This document shows positions 5,707-7,055 of a stretch of DNA of 7,055 nt, piece after piece; within the stretch, counting starts at the first letter, position 1; every line of letters begins with the position of its first letter. The notes under the pieces are model-generated. The model had not been told where the DNA came from, made no database searches, and saw only the letters and a program-made list of their open reading frames with translations. The stretch spans positions 1 to 7,055 of the forward strand of contig JAQVGR010000083.1 in assembly GCA_028696635.1 (NCBI GenBank). The letters are read 5' to 3'. A program made the translations under genes and the position numbers. This stretch comes from Candidatus Krumholzibacteriia bacterium. Its GTDB lineage: Bacteria > Krumholzibacteriota > Krumholzibacteriia > Krumholzibacteriales > Krumholzibacteriaceae.

Positions 5707-5780
5707 GGGATCATCCGTGGGGTGGAGGGGGTCTCCGGGGTGGGCTCCTCTCTACGTCGCGCGGATGGTCGCGCGGATGC

Positions 5781-5816
5781 AAAAAGGCCCTCTCGCCTGT
5801 CGGCGAAAAGGGCCTT
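5781..5816 (-). terminator. Rho-independent terminator of the lipoprotein gene
   Basis: AAGGCCCT (5784-5791) pairs with AGGGCCTT (5809-5816), and inner TCGCC (5793-5797) pairs with GGCGA (5802-5806) around TGTC, with a small internal loop. On the minus strand the stem is followed by a T5 run (complement of 5781-5785). It lies 37 bases beyond the stop codon of the minus-strand gene ending at 5853. Confidence 0.87.
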
Positions 5817-5852
5817 CGACAGTCCAGCCGACGTGGCCGGCACGCGCCGCCG

Positions 5853-6473
5853 CTACTCCTCCCAGCGGTCGACTTCCCCGCTGACCAGCCAGATGTATCG
5901 CTTCTTCGCCTTCTGCCGCGGGTCCCGGTAGATCCACTGTTCCTGCATGACGTTGCCGATATCGCTCGTGTTCATCTCGTCGGGGAATCCCCACGACTCG
6001 ATCGCCGCCTCGCGCTTCATCCCCTTGAACAGCTCGTTGTCCCGTATCGCCTGGGCCGTGCGCTTTCCGAAGGTGCGAAGGTTCAGCCGGTACCGCTTCT
6101 CCGGATTGTCGAACCAGAAGAGCCGCTCCATGGCCGTTTCAAACTCCTCCCTGGTCACGGGCCGCTCGAGGTTCATCCCATGGCGGAACTTGCGGTTGTT
6201 CGGGCCCTTGACGCCGACGGCGCAGGACCAGTGCAGATCGAGCTCCACGATCTCGACCTCGGTCCCCCGGTCGATGACCCCGTTCTGCCCGAGGTCGACG
6301 ATCAGGGACCGTGTCCATGCCTTCCGTCCGATATATACATCCTCGAGCTCGTCGACTTCCTCGATGCCGAGATCCTTGTCGAGCGTGTCGACCGTCTTCT
6401 TCCAGAAATTGCAGCCAGGTGTGAGCAGCACGAGGGCGCAGAGTGCGGAAACGAGATATTTCGTACTGTTCAA
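5853..6473 (-). CDS. Putative lipoprotein of unknown family, 206 aa
   Basis: The N-terminus is a lipoprotein signal peptide: basic K5, a hydrophobic run YLVSALCALVLLTPG, and a lipobox-like LTPG-C with the lipidated cysteine at C21. Proline at -2 is unusual but tolerated. The mature protein should be anchored at the outer face of a membrane. The rest is soluble, acidic/aromatic and unrecognised. Visible blocks are DVYIGRKAWTRSLIVDLGQN (45-64), VTREEFETAMERLFWFDNPE (106-125) and a C-terminal GMKREAAIESWGFPDEMN (151-168) followed by EQWIYRD (178-184) and YIWLVSGEVDRW. That last part resembles the SmpA/BamE-like 'G...WGxPD...W-x-Y' module, an impression only. The start is TTG at 6473: CCTCCTT (6481-6487; AAGGAGG on the gene strand) lies 7 bases upstream and the signal peptide begins directly there. 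An upstream in-frame ATG at 6545 would add 24 polar residues and disrupt this. A promoter and a terminator flank it, so it can be monocistronic. Confidence 0.82.
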   Translation of the reverse strand: MNSTKYLVSALCALVLLTPGCNFWKKTVDTLDKDLGIEEVDELEDVYIGRKAWTRSLIVDLGQNGVIDRGTEVEIVELDLHWSCAVGVKGPNNRKFRHGMNLERPVTREEFETAMERLFWFDNPEKRYRLNLRTFGKRTAQAIRDNELFKGMKREAAIESWGFPDEMNTSDIGNVMQEQWIYRDPRQKAKKRYIWLVSGEVDRWEE

Positions 6474-6516
6474 GCGATCTCCTCCTTGCCGTACCGATTG
6501 CCGGCCATGCATCAGT

Positions 6517-6545
6517 AACATAGAAATACGGCCCCGGTCAATCAA
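6517..6545 (-). promoter_or_regulatory. Candidate promoter of the lipoprotein gene
   Basis: On the minus strand TTGATT (6545-6540) and TATGTT (6522-6517) are separated by 17 bp, each matching four of six consensus bases. The start would be near 6510, with a leader of about 37 nt carrying the AAGGAGG site. The -35 begins 7 bases after the yraN stop codon. Confidence 0.5.
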
Positions 6546-6552
6546 GCATTTT

Positions 6553-6918
6553 CTAGCAGACGCCGCGCAGATGACGCAGGCGCAGACCCGCTCCCGCCCC
6601 CTCTACATCCACAGTGATCACGTCGAACCGGAATTCCCGGACCCCGTCGTCCGTGCCGCCCGAAGCGAGCATCAGCGCGGCGGTTCGGCGCATCGATTGC
6701 AGCTTGCGCCGGTCGACCGCTTCGGCGCCGCCGCCGAACCGGCCCGAACGCCTCGTCTTGACCTCGACGAAGACGAGGCACGAGCCGTCAAGCGCTATGA
6801 TATCTATCTCGCCCCGTCCTGCGCGCCTGTTCCGCCCGACGACCCGGCATCCGATCAACTCGAGCCATGCGCAGGCGATCCTCTCGCCGGCGCGACCGCA
6901 CGCCGCCTTCCCGTCCAC
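6553..6918 (-). CDS. yraN: YraN family (UPF0102) predicted nuclease-fold protein, 121 aa
   Basis: This is a small cytosolic protein of the UPF0102 family, which has a restriction-endonuclease-like fold; its cellular role is not established, though links to DNA processing have been proposed. The N-terminal G-x-x-GE-x-x-A helix (G8, G11, E12, A15) is present. The putative active-site residues lie in RRAGRGEIDIIALDGSCLVFVEVKTR (31-56): E37, D39, E52 and K54 of the E-x-D ... E-V-K arrangement. RFDVITVD at 97-104 is the usual last strand. Length (about 120) matches the family. The start is GTG at 6918, 7 bases after GGAGGTGA (6926-6933 on the complement). It follows rnhB by 71 bp in the same direction, a conserved neighbourhood that supports the call. 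Confidence 0.93.
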   Translation of the reverse strand: MDGKAACGRAGERIACAWLELIGCRVVGRNRRAGRGEIDIIALDGSCLVFVEVKTRRSGRFGGGAEAVDRRKLQSMRRTAALMLASGGTDDGVREFRFDVITVDVEGAGAGLRLRHLRGVC

Positions 6919-6945
6919 AGCCGCCTCACCTCCCGGACGCGTGCC

Positions 6946-6987
6946 GGCCGGTACCTCAGTCGCCCCCCGGCCGTGCGGATACCGGCC
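6946..6987. repeat. 8-bp inverted repeat in the rnhB-yraN spacer
   Basis: GGCCGGTA (6946-6953) and TACCGGCC (6980-6987) are perfectly complementary across 26 bases. In the rnhB-yraN transcript this would form a stem-loop starting just after the rnhB stop codon and ending 12 bases before the yraN ribosome binding site. No T run follows, so it is not an obvious terminator; it might affect mRNA stability or yraN translation. Confidence 0.45.
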
Positions 6988-6989
6988 CG

Positions 6990-7055
6990 TCAGACCTCCA
7001 GCCGCACGCGGAATGTTCGCCGGTGGACCGGCGAGGGCCCGAATTCCGCTATGGC
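6990..7055 (-). CDS. rnhB: C-terminal end of ribonuclease HII (partial)
   Basis: The last 21 codons before a TGA (6992-6990) read AIAEFGPSPVHRRTFRVRLE followed by V. The G-P-S-P-x-H-R-x-[ST]-F element is the characteristic C-terminal tail of bacterial RNase HII, which removes ribonucleotides and RNA primers from RNA-DNA hybrids. The catalytic domain lies beyond the window edge, so completeness cannot be judged. The adjacent yraN gene, commonly next to rnhB, supports the assignment although only a short piece is visible. Confidence 0.8.
   Translation of the reverse strand, partial: AIAEFGPSPVHRRTFRVRLEV

Overview
This window is a stretch of chromosome from a GC-rich bacterium. A signal-peptide protein and a lipobox protein point to an envelope with exported and lipid-anchored proteins. 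Strong AGGAGG-type ribosome binding sites, GTG and TTG starts, and near-consensus TTGACA/TATAAT promoters show ordinary sigma-70-type signals. I cannot name the phylum from the sequence; an uncultured high-GC lineage is plausible.

Layout, left to right. Positions 1 to about 177 read as the C-terminal tail of an integrase-type transposase whose own stop is missing. A small FmdB-family zinc-ribbon gene (360-623, +) follows. After it come a fourfold 10-bp tandem repeat and a bidirectional terminator. The terminator is shared with the convergent gene for L-lysine 6-aminotransferase (lat, 849-2234, -), which has its own promoter and a leader of about 100 nt. Upstream of lat is a small secreted protein of unknown family (2493-2843, -) with a very good promoter. 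It diverges from an EamA-type drug/metabolite transporter (2968-3900, +), which is followed by a sodium:neurotransmitter-symporter-family (LeuT-like) transporter (3984-5333, +). The two transporters are probably co-transcribed.

Next is the most unusual element. A perfect TTGACA-17 bp-TATAAT promoter (5481-5509) drives a non-coding stretch of about 120 nt ending in a T8 tract (5631-5638). The 5' and 3' ends of this RNA can pair over 10 consecutive base pairs, and the interior folds into further helices. No open frame follows the T tract on this strand, so it looks like a free-standing structured small RNA, not a leader. I do not recognise its family.

The right side is all on the minus strand. 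In order of transcription it holds the end of rnhB (RNase HII), yraN (UPF0102), and a lipoprotein gene with a TTG start that ends at a good terminator. rnhB-yraN is a well-known conserved neighbourhood. The lipoprotein and the 116-residue secreted protein appear to share a 'G-x-P ... E-x-W-x-Y' pattern near their ends.

Functionally, lat plus two transporters hints at amino-acid metabolism and transport, but the genes are in separate transcription units and the link is only inference. No CRISPR array, rRNA, tRNA, origin or intact mobile element was seen.
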